64,000 nt of DNA from Adenophora triphylla var. japonica (GCA_022495995.1 JAFEMH010003621.1:180001-244000); one strand, 5' to 3'. Shown: positions 32,240 through 43,595, counted from the first letter of the stretch. Notes: generated by a model not told the origin, from the sequence alone. Program-made: numbers and translations.

Positions 32240-34411
32240 CTACTCTTCGACGCTGGAGATGGGAGCTATTGCAGATCTTTCCATCAGGATTTCTTTAGCA
32301 ATCTCTTGCTCAATCCAACCATTTTCATTGCCTGCGATGACTGGTTCATCGACCTCACAAAGGGGCGAGTCAAATTCCATTATGCCCACAAGGCTTGAAT
32401 CACCAAACTCAACCATGTTGACACTCATGTTGTTATTTCTAGGGAACGGGTTATTGATAGTATTAGGCCCTTCAGGCACCTCTAACCTCCCTTGCTCAAT
32501 CAACCTTTGGACGGCCTTTTTCAAGGGGACGCAATCATCTGTCAGGTGCCCATGGTACTGATGAAAGGCACAATGCTTGGAGGTATCCAAAGGAGCATTG
32601 GGGCCTCTAGGCTGATAATTATCTAAAGGCCGGAGCAAACCTTATTTTACCAAACCTCTGAAGATATCACTCAAAGGCATCCCAAAGTTTCCCAAGCCTT
32701 GGAGCCGGTATCTGGATGCATCAGGTTTCTTGGGAACAAAGGAAGTGGCATTGTTACAGTCATGTCCCGCATAGCTAGCAGCCTGCTGTTGATTATAAGC
32801 CTTTTCAAATTTGGCCCTGGAGTTAACCATTGCACGTAAGTCCAAGTAGGGGAAGTGGCTGAGGGAGGTTCTCAAATGCGGATTTAGGCATGACTGGAAG
32901 ATATCCAACTGTTCTTCTTCAGAAGGAGGAATGGCCATCTCACTAAGTTTCAAATTCCACCGCTTGTAAAAATCCCCGATGTTCTTGTTGGGGCGCTGCA
33001 CTGTTGTCTGCAAGTCAACTCTGTTTGTCTCCCATTCCAGATTAGCTTTGTATTTCTTAGTGAAAGCACTAGTAATCTGTTCCCAAGTAGCCCTAGCTTC
33101 AGGCTTCAATCAAAAGAACCATTTCAAAGCTCCTGACTTCAAAGAGAGACTGAAGTAGTCGGCCAACTGCTGGTTTGTGCATCCCTTAGCTTTCATTGCC
33201 AAAGTATAGGTGTCCAAGTGAGTTTTAGGGCACGTACTCCAGTCAAACAAGTCGAGATTGGGCATCACGAACTTGTGAGGCAGGGGTATAATGGAGTCGG
33301 GATCTGTAGGCCGAAGAGCAGTGTTCTTTTTGACAGTCAATTCAGCAAGCTGCGCTTTCATTTCCTTGTATTGCTCCATAAACCAGGCCAAATGGGGATC
33401 CAAAGGTGGAGCGGGAATGCCTGAGCCGATATTTGAGCAAGGAAGAGGACTAGCCATTGGTGGTGCACTGGCGGAAGGAATGGCTGGTTCGGGGGCATAG
33501 GTGAAAACCTGTCCTTGGCCCAAATTACCTTGGGGAGTGTAGGTAGGAGCCTGGGCAAAGGGATAGAACCCAGCGGCTTGCTATGGGTTTCCAAGGGGCA
33601 GAGAAGGTGGAGGCAGACCTGAGGTAGCCGGATAGTTCGGGTTTCCAGAGTGAGACTCATAAGTAGGCTTAAATGCGGGTTGCTGCCCTTGGTTGTTGAA
33701 CTGCATGCCTGGCTGTGGCGAGGGTGTATAACCGGGAGGGTACTGCGGTCCTGGTGATTCTGATGAAACTAGGATAGGGGCTTGCTGGCCCATTGGACCC
33801 TGAGTAAGAAATGGGTTTATGGAAGCCAGAGAGGTGTTAGTGGTAGCTGGACCAACATTACTTAGAAGAGGGGCTCCTAGCTGTTGCCCTAGACCAAACT
33901 GTGGTGGCGGCATTCCAAACTGTTGCTGTGAAGGTCCAGACTGATCGGTTCCAAACTGAGGCAGGATCCCAACTTGCTGCGGCATTCCGAGGTACCCCCA
34001 ACCATGGGAAGACATCCCATGCTGATTTTGTCCCCACTGAGGAACTGTGAACTGGTTTGTCCCATCAGGCTGCATGGGTCCAGTAGTGTGTGGTTGGGGA
34101 GCTGGCTGACCCATAGATCGAGAAGCATGGGCTCTGGTATTAGTACCATAGGAGTTTGGTGGTGGCATCCTGGAGTATTCAGGGCGACCAAGAGTCAGAT
34201 TGGGGTCCTCCTCTTCTTCCACGGTGAAAGTTCCATCGGGATTGAGACTGGCGGCCAAACCATGGCTCCTAATAGCCTCCAGAAGGCTATTCATCTGTGC
34301 TTCCTGTCGCAATCTCATCTGTTCGGCTAACTGATTCCACTGCTGTTCTGTTTGGGGAGTCCCAGGAGGCGGAGTGGTGTTGTCCCCATCGTTACCAGTT
34401 AATGCACACAT
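32240..34411 (-). pseudogene. gag: Ogre-like gag with three in-frame stops
   Basis: Read leftward from ATG at 34411 (MCALTGNDGDNTTPPPGTPQ) the frame stays constant to 32240, about 723 codons. It is interrupted only by in-frame stops at 33581-33583, 33110-33112 and about 32642-32644. The N-terminal 270 residues are Pro/Gln/Gly-rich. The retrotransposon Gag domain follows at about 33300-32760 (SLKSGALKWFF, then RPNKNIGDFYKRWN). A zinc-finger-like CAFHQYHGHLTDDC lies at about 32575. The C-terminus ends IAPISSVEE. No indel is needed to read it, which contrasts with the Sirevirus copy. Confidence 0.88.
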
Positions 34412-35871
34412 TCTGAAACTCGGAGTCGGAACAAATGGTGAAGCTGACGATGCGCTTGATTCTTCCCAACTAATCAGACGGTGACCCGGCGCCCGAAACC
34501 AAGCTTTGTGAGGAGCTGCGGGGGAAAGACACGAGGGTTCAGATATTTGGGAATGAAGGAGGGTAAGTGTTTGGGCTTAGGGCTCATGCAACATGCAGTT
34601 ATTTGTTCTTGTTTACTTAAAACGTGTTTTATTAAAACCTAAGCAGTTGGAAAAGATTGCTCTTCTTTTTTCGCAAACTACTCTAAGTCCTAGATTAGTG
34701 GGTCCCATCACTATGCTACAGACCCTTAACCTGTAACCTCGAACAAGGGTTCTGTAGTGCAAGCAGGTCCCACCGACCGAAAAGAAAAACGATCCTAAAG
34801 TCTGGCGATTAATCGAGTCTTAACGCGTATTCAATGTAAATTTCGGGCAAAACTGACGTCAAAGGTCAAGATCATGTCGAGGGGCTTAACGAAAAGTCGG
34901 CATGGTTTTGACTGATAAATGTCCATAATCGATCTTGACCCGTCGTTAGCTAGGCCGTAATTAGACATGGTATAATCGTTAATCCTTGATGACTCAGTGT
35001 CATGCCGGGAGTCGGTGCATAAGTTGTGCAAGTCAAAGTCAAAGTCAAGACGCCAGTCAAGATTTGGTCAAAGTCCATGACGGAAAACCGGTATGACCTC
35101 GACTAATTAGGGTCTCTGAAGGATATTGACTTAGCGTGCCGACTAAGGTTTGACTGACACGGTGTATACACAGACAGGGCATGACACCGACCAAACTAAA
35201 AACCAATCGGTTCTCGGACAAAGTGTGTCACGGACAAGTGCATGGTCGACACGAGGCTCCAAGGGATGTTTGGGTAGTCCCGTACTCGCACCGAGAGGCA
35301 TAGTAAGGCCAAACGGGCTGCTACTGGGAATTTCTCGGGTTAAGGACGTAGTGTGCAGTGTAAGGCCAAGTGCGCGTAGTGTGTGGCAGTCTATCTTCTT
35401 TTTCTGAGTAAAATAGAAATTTTCACATGTGTTTTTAGAGCATGATGCATGCAAAAAAATTTTGAAAATGATTTTTTTTTTGGATTTTTTTTTTTTTGAA
35501 AATATTTTCGATTTTTTTTGAAAGCAAATAAACACATAAGCACATAAGCACAAAATTCAAACAGTTAAGGAAATGGATCCGATAGTCAAAATTTTGATTT
35601 TTTCTGGACGGTCAAATCAACGCAAAAATGGGGGAAACACACACACACACACACAAATGGTTTCAAGTGTCGGGGCGGAAGTTTGACCCACAAAAGCTTT
35701 TTTTATTTTTTTTTTGTAAAATGATGCCGGTACGTGGCTTTGTTAGACCATAATTTATCCCAAGCCTCGGGTTAGGAAGCGGTACAGGAAGCTTAATGGT
35801 TTCCACCTATATACCAAATATCATTTTTTTATTATATATTTTTTTTAAAAAAAGATAAAGCCTTTTTTTAA
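34412..35871 (-). other. Leader between primer site and gag
   Basis: No coding region is supported. It contains an AC microsatellite (35638-35656) and long A/T runs near 35470-35520 and 35830-35850. A 1.4-kb leader is usual for Tat-type elements. Confidence 0.55.
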
Positions 35872-35887
35872 TTCCCCGGAGTCGCCA
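35872..35887 (-). other. Primer binding site of Ogre-like element
   Basis: On the minus strand this reads TGGCGACTCCGGGGAA, one base inside the right LTR. TGGCGACTCC-type sites are typical of Ogre/Tat elements, and this fixes the orientation of the element. Confidence 0.88.
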
Positions 35888-35888
35888 A

Positions 35889-37641
35889 TGTGATGTACCC
35901 GATTTTTATTATTTGAAAAATCAAACGGAGTCGTCACGCCGTTTTTGGTTTAAGGGCCAAAACTTTGAAAAATGCCCGAAATGAGAGATTTGGGTTCGGA
36001 GGTCACGTTACACTCCGGGAAGAACGATTAGCACGTTCACCCGGAATGCCTCGTAAAACGAATCTTCCTAACTTGAAAACCATTTGTGTGTTTGTGTGTG
36101 TGTTTTGCAAAAGGAATTTTCTGGAAATAAGAATTTTGACCGGACTGGACTGAGATTTATCAAAACAGTGTGCTTCTGTGAGTGAAAAATGACTAAAAAA
36201 CAAAATGTCTGTCCATTACATTCATGTCCGCGCGGACCAGAGCGAGAGTCAATTCTGTCCGCGCGGATGGGACAGTAAATATTCTTTTTTGCAGCTTTCC
36301 AGTCTGATTCTGTACATTTCAGAATGTCAACTGGAGTTACAGAATCAGAACTGGAGTTTGCAATAGAAAATGATAAGTAAAAACATTTTTGAATTTTGCA
36401 TCCATGCTTGTCCCCACTTTCCTTAGGCTTTGATTAGTGATCACTAAACATGATTAGTGGTGATCTACTATATCAAGCCATCCTTAGGGTACATTAGGAC
36501 TTGGAAGCACTTCATTTGCTTGGGATGGGGAGATTTAACATAAAACAAAGATTAATGTATGAAAATTGAGTTTAGTTTAAGGGTGTATCAACCTTAGAGT
36601 GGATTTCTAAGGTGGTCATTAAGATGACCATCCTTGAGATCTTTGAACTCAATGTATCAACTTCATCCTTTTTGTAACCTATGAACCTCAATGATCTTCA
36701 TCCATGGAAATTGTTCCAAGGTGAAGACCTAAGGCTAGAGAACACATTTACAAGGAAATAAAAGCAATTTAGACCATTTAAAATGGTCATCCATGGAAAT
36801 TTATTCCAAGATGACCACATTTTAGGTCAAGTAAGAACTAATTAACATAAAAGAAGATGAAAATGGGAATATGGACCATTTAGTGTGATCATCCATGGAG
36901 ATGAACTCCAAGGTGACCACACTTGAGGCCAAGAGACCAAGTAACAACTAGTTAATGTAAAGAGGAACAACAATAAGCTAAAAAAATGTAGATCCTTGTA
37001 GAGAATCATCCATGGAGATGAACTCCATGGAGATCCTCTTGGATCTAGGACAAGGGATGAACAACAAGCAAGTGAACAAGTTACATCTTTAAAATGTGAG
37101 ATGTATGCATAGATGAGGGAGATTAAGGTAAGGAAAAGGAGGGTTTACCAATGGTTGTACCCTATCTTCCTTGGATTTGTGTTTGGGGCTTGAATATGAT
37201 CAAGATTTGGGTTGGGGTTTTGTGTTTTTTGCTTGGTGTTTAGGCTATTTTCTGGGTTTTTTACGAATATAACAGTAGGGTTCGAATGGTGGGATCCTTT
37301 AAACTGAGAGAGAATGATTTAATTTATAGGCTGATTTTAGGTTTCAAAGGTATCCGCGCGGACGAGACTGAGTCTCATTCCTGTCCGCGCGGATGAGGAT
37401 GTTGGCGTGCCTGACTTTGCAGAAAGCAGTTTTGGCTGCTTGCATTTAATGAAAAATTGGTCAATTTCTTGGAAATGACTCTTCCCAACCGGTTTTTGAC
37501 CTATTTTTGTTATTCCTTTATGGTCCTTTCTTGTTTAAATTGCCTTATAAAATGACCAAAATGCCCTTAAATGTTTATTTGATGTGGAAGTCGTTAAATT
37601 GGGCTGAAGGAACATTGGCGGCTCAGATTGGGACACTTACA
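35889..37641 (-). repeat. 5' LTR (right copy) of the Ogre-like element
   Basis: The LTR is 1753 bp with the same termini as the left copy. The CCATGGA hairpin array is repeated at 36613-37030, offset by 11,471 bp. The GC palindrome GTCCGCGCGGAC is perfect here (36226-36237), whereas the left copy has one G-to-A change. Confidence 0.93.
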
Positions 37642-37646
37642 ATGGT

Positions 37647-38887
37647 GCTTGTCGAGAACCTGCTCGATGGTTTAGAGATATTTTCAATGGCTATACTTTG
37701 AGGAATTTTATTCCACACCAAAATCAATATCAAAAGATGTGTACGGTATCTGGTATAGCCAGTTTCGGATAAAAATTACTCAATTCTCTTTCCTTTTCTA
37801 TTGATTTCTCACTCTTAAGAATAGTTTATCCGGTCTGAACACTTAAAGAACAAAGACAACTGCTGCTCTCTTTTTATATATATGATAGATGATTGTTAAA
37901 AAAGTCTAAATAACCAATGCTAGTGACTAGTAGATATGGGACTTGGCTAGTCACATCCATTTGGAGTTTTGTAAAGGCTTTTACTGCCCAAATAACCAAT
38001 GCTTTTGCCATTTAGATTTGGTCTTTAATGTGTTGTATATTTATCTCCCTAAATCATGTCCATTTTTTGTAAAGTTTGTAGACCAGTCCCTTGTTCATCT
38101 TTGTGTTCTAATTTACGCTTAATAATTAATTATCAACAACTATTTTAGTCCCTGTTTATTTAACTACTTTTACTATTTTTGTAGCACACATATTCATGCC
38201 ACGGGTTCTTAGAGATTCAAATAGAGAAGGCTTTCAAGAAATTAGTTGCTAAGCGATACGCTGGTAAAGTCTGGGAAATGAAAAAAAAAGTGGGAAAAGG
38301 ATGGTTTGCCTGCAACTAATTTCATGGCAAGTGTATGGGAGCAGTGGGAAGCATATTGGACAAGTGAGAAATTTCAAAGAAATTCATAAATAGCAAAGAA
38401 TAACAAGAACTCAAAAGGGGGGCAGGGGAGTGTGCACACGGGAGGATCTATTAACTTCAATGAGACTTGGCAACGAATGGTAAGTTTACTTAATTTACTA
38501 TCCATTTGTAAATTAAGCAATACTCTATTTGATTTTATATTATTATTATTTGATGAAATTTTGAATTTATAATTTTTTTATATGTTAAGAAAAAGAAACA
38601 CGGAGATGAGGTTGATGCAGGTGCTGTGTTTATTGCTACGCATACTGCGGGTTGAAACGATGGCTCATGGCCAAAATGGGATAACCCTTATTACCAGGGC
38701 ATTTATGTAAGTGTTAATAGTATTTTCTATTAGTCAATTATAAATTATTTAGTTAAAGAAATATTGTTTTCTACCATACTGGATAATGTTTTTTTTTGTC
38801 AGGAAGAGTATGAAAGGCGTGGTCGTGATGAGACTATTGAAGAAGGAAGTATGGATCTCGAAGTATGGATCATGAGAGCACCGAGCG
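37647..38887 (+). pseudogene. CACTA second gene, 3' part in exons
   Basis: The reading frame from 24417 resumes at 37647 (CREPARWFRDIFNGYTL) and stops near 37760, probably at an unrecognised donor. Further exons are supported by splice signals: 38185-38479 (ends before GTAAG), 38590-38706 (starts after TTAAG, ends before GTAAG) and 38803-38887 (after TTTGTCAG). They show KVWEMKKKVGKGWF, HTGGSINFNETWQRM-like and EEYERRGRDE blocks, the pattern of the plant Ptta/En/Spm transposase domain. Stops in 38185-38479 and near 38654 show decay. A Copia LTR truncates the gene at 38888. Confidence 0.75.
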
Positions 38888-40459
38888 TGTTGGGTTTTGA
38901 GGTTACATGCGCGGCGGAAGACTTTAATATAATTCACAAAACCCTAGCCTTGAAATCGTCTAACATGAAGAGATTAAAACTATGAAATAGATTTACTAAC
39001 CTTTATTGCGAGTTTGTATTTCGTGCATGATACGTATTTCACCTTTTGATTTGTAGACGAAACTAGGATCTTCTTCCTTGTTCTTCCTTGGTGATGAATC
39101 AACAATGCTATACCTTCAAGCTTTAGGTGATAAAACAATCACCCTCTATCGGTAATCCACACGTGAACGAACCAAGATCGAATCTTGTTGGATTGCTAGA
39201 TGATCCCCGATTGTTGAAACACTTTTCAACAATCTATGACTAATATGGAATTGAATCTAGGGTATTTTAATTTTTGATTCGTAATAAAAATCAAGAGATT
39301 TGTATTTTTCAAGCCCTAAAATTTTTGTGTCTTGGCTGGGGCAAAATGGCATATTTATACTTTATAAATATCCTTAACAATTAGGGAGAAAAACCCTAAT
39401 CCGAGCCAAAAACGGATTTTCAGTAGAAGGGCACGAGTCATGCTCCTGGGCACGACTCGTGATCATGAGTCGTTCCAGCTATCCACGAGTCGTATCTGCC
39501 CAATCCAAGTCGTGGCACGAGTCGTGACCAAAAAACCACTCGTGCTGATTGAGGGCATGAGTCGTGCTCCTGGTCACGAGTCGTGACAATGTCCAATTTC
39601 CAGATTTCAGCCATTTTCCAATTCATTCTTTGTGTGTGACCCTTTAGGAATTATATTTTATGTTGGTAGTGAGTTGAAACATCAACCTCACAAGACATAA
39701 GTGGTTTCTAGCAAGCCATTATGTCCACCCAATTAAATATAACATCAAAGCTTGATTCCTTGATAGATCAATGTCACAATCCCTTTGTCACACGATGTCA
39801 TATTGAACATAAGTCATGGTCCACATCAACTTACATTGTTCAATGCTTTCTCGATTCCGAATATGTTGATAATCCAAGTGCATTTGATCTTTATCAAATA
39901 TCTTTGAGTGTGGCTACACATTTCATCAACACTATTTATGGAGGTGCCCAAGCAGACATCTCTCATAACGAGGGACAAATCTCATCTTGACTTATCATTC
40001 TTCCCTACAAGAATCCAATCGTGTCAACATCGCCCTTATTGCTATCCTATTAAAGATAGTGTTAGACCACATCAAACACAACGTTCATTATATGGAAAAC
40101 GATGATAATCTCAGGTACTAAGGATTCCAATGACACGACTATCATGAGATTTAATCATGAGATATATGACCATAAACCATGTCATAAATCTCATAGATGG
40201 GTCGGTCAAGTACCTTGTTCTTTAACAAGTACCCATAAGTGTAATGTGCATCCCCATGCATATAATCATCTCCATGATTATCCACTACCAACTTATACTA
40301 GTTATTCATAATAACTAGGGACACAGAATATTATAACAAAAACATGTAAAGCATATAATACTCAATATAAACATTCTCTTTTATAAATGGTAAAGACGAT
40401 TACATAATTGTATTAGTTATGAGTCAAAATAACTATACACCTAGGGCATAACACCAACA
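38888..40459 (-). repeat. 3' LTR of truncated Copia element
   Basis: The LTR is 1572 bp, reading TGTTGGGTTTTGAGG to ACACCAACA in plus orientation, with TGTTGG/CCAACA inverted ends. GCGCGGCGG near the start aligns with GCGCAGCGG of the 57048 LTR. A minus-strand TATA-like string lies at about 39350. Confidence 0.9.
39426..39590. repeat. Cluster of ACGAGTCGT palindromes in LTR
   Basis: CACGAGTCGTG and variants occur about nine times in 165 bp in both senses (ACGAGTCGT, ACGACTCGT, ATGAGTCGT). The related LTR at 57048 has a parallel cluster with GGGGACGAGTCGTCCCC. Confidence 0.75.
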
Positions 40460-40480
40460 ATCTCCCACTTGCACTAGGCC
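40460..40480 (-). other. Polypurine tract of truncated Copia element
   Basis: On the minus strand, AAGTGGGAGAT directly abuts the LTR. Confidence 0.8.
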
Positions 40481-40559
40481 CAATTTCATATGTATCGTAT
40501 ACCCATGGACCTAACATGACCATCATGCTTCGCTTGTACGAGGGGCTTTGTAAGCGGAT

Positions 40560-42860
40560 CTCCTATGTTATCATCGGTTGATACTTTGCATATCTTAACG
40601 TCTCCTCTTTATATGAATTGTCGAATGAGGTGGAAACGTCTAAGTATGTGTTTGGATCGTTGATGTGACCTTGGTTTCTTTGCTTGAGCAATGGCACCAT
40701 TATTGTCACAATAAAGTTCCATCGGATTAGTGATACTTGGAATAACTTTTAAGTCACTAATGAACTTCTTGATCCAAACTGCCTCCTTAGCTACATCGGA
40801 TGCCGCTATATATTCAGCCTCAGTTGTAGAATCGGCTATGGTACTCTGCTTGGAACTCTTCCAACAAATCGCACCTTCGTTAAGCATAAACACAAACCCC
40901 GATTGCGATCTAAAATCATCTTTGTCAGTTAGGAAGCTTGCATCTGTGTAACCCTTTACAACAAGATCATCTTCCATCCCTCCAAATACCAAGAACGCAT
41001 CTTTAGTCCTTCTTAAGTACTTAAGGATCATCTTAACTGCCATTCAATGGTTTTCACCAGGATCAGATTGGTATCGACTCGTCATGCTTAGAGCATACGA
41101 GACATCAGGTCTAGTACAAATCATGGCATACATGATAGATCCAATAGCCGAAGCGTATGGAATCTCATTCATTTTCTTTCGCTCACCAGTTGTCTTAGGA
41201 CACTGAGTCTTGCTAAGAGTAAAACCATGACCCATTGGTAAGTTTCCTCTCTTAGAATTTTCCATCTTGAATCTTCTAAGAACTTTGTCAATGTAAGTAC
41301 TTTGACTCAAACCAATCATCCTTTTAGATCTATCTCTATAGATATTGATGCCAAGTATGTAAGCGGCTTCACCCATATCTTTCATTGAAAAACATTTCCC
41401 TAACCAAGACTTGACAATCTGAAGAGCATGAATGTCGTTTCCAATGAGTAAGATATCATCGATATACAATATTAGAAATAGTACTACGCTCCCACTGAAC
41501 TTCATGTAGACATAAGGTTCATCTTAGTTCTTGATGAAACCAAACTCTTTGATCGATTCATCAAAACGGAGATTCCAACTCCTAGAAGCTTGCTTCAACC
41601 CATATATGAATCTCTGCAACTTGCATACTTTGTTAGAATTTCTTGGATAAAAAAACCCTTCAGGCTGTGTCATATACACATCCTCAAGTAGCTTCGCATT
41701 TAAGAATGCTGTTTTGACATCTATTTGCCATATCTCATAGTCATAATATGTGGCTATGGCAACAAAATTCTAACAGACTTAAGCATTGCAACTGGCGAAA
41801 AGGTTTCATCATAGTCTATACCATGAATTTGCCTATATCCCTTTGCTACAAGCCTAGCCTTGTAAGTATGCACCTTCCCATCCATGTCGGTCTTTTTCTT
41901 AAAGACCCACTTGCACCCTATGGTTTTAACACCGTCAGGTGGATCAATCAAGTTCCAAACTTGATTATCGTGCATGGATTGCAATTCGGATTCCATGGCT
42001 CCTAGCCATTTATCCGAATCAGGACTGGACATCGCCTCTTGATAGGAAGTAGGTTCGTCATTCTCAATGACTTCCACTTCATTACTTTCCGATACGAGAA
42101 ATCCATATCTCTCGAGTTCGGATCGTAACCTATCCGATCTACGATGGAGTTGTACATCTTGAACCGGTTCCACAACTCCTTGTGAATTTAGTTCCATCTC
42201 TACTCTCGGTTCCATGTTATCTTTGGGTTCTTGAACTTCATCAAGATTAATTTTACTCCCACTAGATCATTTATTGAGAAACTGTTTCTCAAGAAAATTA
42301 CCATATTGAGCAACAAACACTTTGTTCTCATTGCAGTTGTAAAAGTAATATCCTTTTGTTTCCTTAGGATAACCAACAAAAACAACTTTGTCAGATTTTG
42401 GTGCTAACTTATCAGAGACAAGCCTCTTCACTTAAGCTTCGCAACCCCAAATCTTCATTAAAGACAAATTTGGTTTTCTTCCATGCCACATCTCATGTGG
42501 GGTCTTATGAGCCGATTTAGTAGGGACTATGTTCTGTGTGAACGCAGCAATCTCTAACGCATGTCCCCAAAAGGAAACATGAAGGTCAACTTGACTCATC
42601 ATCGAACGAACCATGTCCAACAAGGTTCTATTCCTCCTCTCAGACATACCATTCCATTGTGGCGTTCTGGGTGGAGTCAACTCTGAAACAATTCCACAGT
42701 TCTTGAGATGATTGTCAAACTCTTGGCTTAAATATTCACCACCTCAATCAGATCGAAGTACTTTAATAGTTTTTCCAAGTTGATTTTTTACTTCATTTTG
42801 AAATGTTCTAAACATCTCAAATGATTCACTTTTGGACTTCTTCAGATAGACATAGCCATG
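40560..42860 (-). pseudogene. pol: Copia pol (integrase to RNase H), broken
   Basis: On the minus strand, integrase residues at 42680-42432 include NGMSERRNRTLLDM with the catalytic Glu. The C-terminal and linker region is at 42385-41754, with GCKWVFKKKTDMDG starting RT. The palm YIDD (usually YVDD) is at about 41460. RNase H at 41043-40609 has GYTDASF, STTEAEYIAAS and LYCDNNGAI. The breaks include an in-frame TGA at 41041-41046 where the sister copy has TGG, plus several frameshifts. The integrase Asp residues are absent because the copy is truncated at 42860. Confidence 0.88.
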
Positions 42861-43000
42861 TCTATTGGTTTGCTTATCTTCGGAAATCTCTCTCAATCTA
42901 TTTGAGATGTTCTAAACATCTCAAATGATTCACTTTTTGACTCATCATCGAACGAACCATGTCTATTGGTTTACTTCATTTTGAAATGTTCTATGGAGTG
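42857..43000. other. Patchwork junction of Copia pol and TRIM LTR pieces
   Basis: Within 144 bp the sequence alternates among short blocks copied from two nearby sources. From the TRIM-like LTR come 42857-42875, 42876-42900 and 42959-42970. From the adjacent Copia pol come 42901-42936, 42937-42960 and 42971-42991. Neighbouring blocks share 2-5 bases at the joins. Confidence 0.75.
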
Positions 43001-43290
43001 TATCTCACAGTCCACTCAACCAATAGTTACAAGCAATATATCTTCGGAAATCTCTCTCAATCTAGTTTCCAGAACACTTTTCGGATCATCATTTGGAATT
43101 TTCTTGAATAAGTTATGCAATTTTTATCAAGTGCTGCGCATGGAGACTGGTTCATCCGAATTTTGTCATGTCTATTGGTTTGCTTGTCTTTTAGTATTTC
43201 TATGTTTATCTTATCAACAATAATTTATTATTAGGTTCATCCCTTATGTATTTTGATGATTTCTAAGCTTGGAGGAATGTTCCAAATATC

Positions 43291-43298
43291 TATAAATA
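43291..43298 (+). promoter_or_regulatory. TATA box of TRIM-like LTR
   Basis: TATAAATA is conserved at 44645-44652 and 45999-46006 in the other LTRs. The hairpin array starts about 95 bp downstream, hence inside the predicted 5' leader of the transcript. Confidence 0.6.
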
Positions 43299-43391
43299 GG
43301 CTAAGCATATCAATGTAAAGGGAAGTTGAATTTTGAGTTGATTATAATTAATATAAAGATAGTGCTTTGTGCCTTTGCCCATTGTTCTTAT

Positions 43392-43505
43392 CTATTCGGT
43401 GGATTCCGTTTAGTGGTGAACATTCTTACTCTGTATCTCTTCGGTGGATTCCGTCGAGTGGTGAGTACTTATATGCCCTGCATCTTCAAGGTGGATTCCT
43501 TGAAG
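43392..43505 (+). other. Three co-varying hairpins in LTR 1 leader
   Basis: Each hairpin has the loop TGGATT. Hairpin 1 has outer stem CTA/TAG and inner stem CGG/CCG. Hairpin 2 has outer CTC/GAG and inner CGG/CCG. Hairpin 3 has one 8-bp stem CTTCAAGG/CCTTGAAG. Each is followed by TGGTGA. Confidence 0.75.
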
Positions 43506-43582
43506 TGGTGAGCATACCTATCCGTTACTATTCTATCCGCTTTTCTTTCTTTTGCTTCCGCTACGTTTTTCCGACATCAAAG

Positions 43583-43595
43583 TGGTATCAAAGCC
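43583..43595 (+). other. Primer binding site of TRIM unit A
   Basis: TGGTATCAAAGCC starts three bases after the LTR and matches the initiator-Met tRNA site with one change. Confidence 0.88.

Larger units (their letters stand above)
24418..37641 (-). mobile_element. Tat/Ogre-like Ty3/gypsy element lacking pol, with tandem arrays
   Basis: LTRs of 1752 bp (24418-26169) and 1753 bp (35889-37641) are flanked by ATGGT (24413-24417, 37642-37646). Orientation is minus: the primer site (35872-35887) adjoins the right LTR, and gag reads leftward from 34411. No protease, RT or integrase motif is present. Where pol and the 3' untranslated region should be (26170-32239) there are at least six different tandem-repeat arrays. 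Tat/Ogre elements are known for tandem arrays between pol and the 3' LTR that can seed satellite DNA. The LTRs are about 98% identical by eye, so insertion is fairly recent. It interrupts an exon of the CACTA element. Confidence 0.93.
13564..38887 (+). mobile_element. En/Spm (CACTA) DNA transposon, nested and truncated
   Basis: The left terminus CACTACTAGAAA is at 13564-13575, followed by subterminal ACCGACG repeats. Parts of two transposase genes lie at 22743-23858 (TNP2 type) and at 23992-24417 plus 37647-38887 (Ptta/En/Spm type). The element is interrupted by two gypsy elements (14851-21079, 24418-37641). Its 3' part is lost where a Copia LTR starts at 38888. No matching right terminus was found in the window. 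Removing the insertions leaves about 5.9 kb, shorter than autonomous plant CACTA elements. That, and the short TNP2, suggests internal deletion before nesting. Confidence 0.85.
38888..42860 (-). mobile_element. Copia element, 3' half only (minus strand)
   Basis: One LTR (38888-40459), its adjoining polypurine tract and pol from RNase H back to integrase are present. Gag, protease, the primer site and the 5' LTR are missing. The break is at about 42860, inside integrase, where a patchwork junction begins. It is the same family as the element at 57048-64000 but a different subfamily. The LTR start interrupts a CACTA exon. Confidence 0.88.
42989..43579 (+). repeat. TRIM-like LTR 1 (5'-truncated)
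   Basis: It ends TTTTTCCGACATCA. TATAAATA is at 43291-43298. Three tandem hairpins follow at 43392-43413, 43437-43458 and 43484-43505. Confidence 0.88.
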
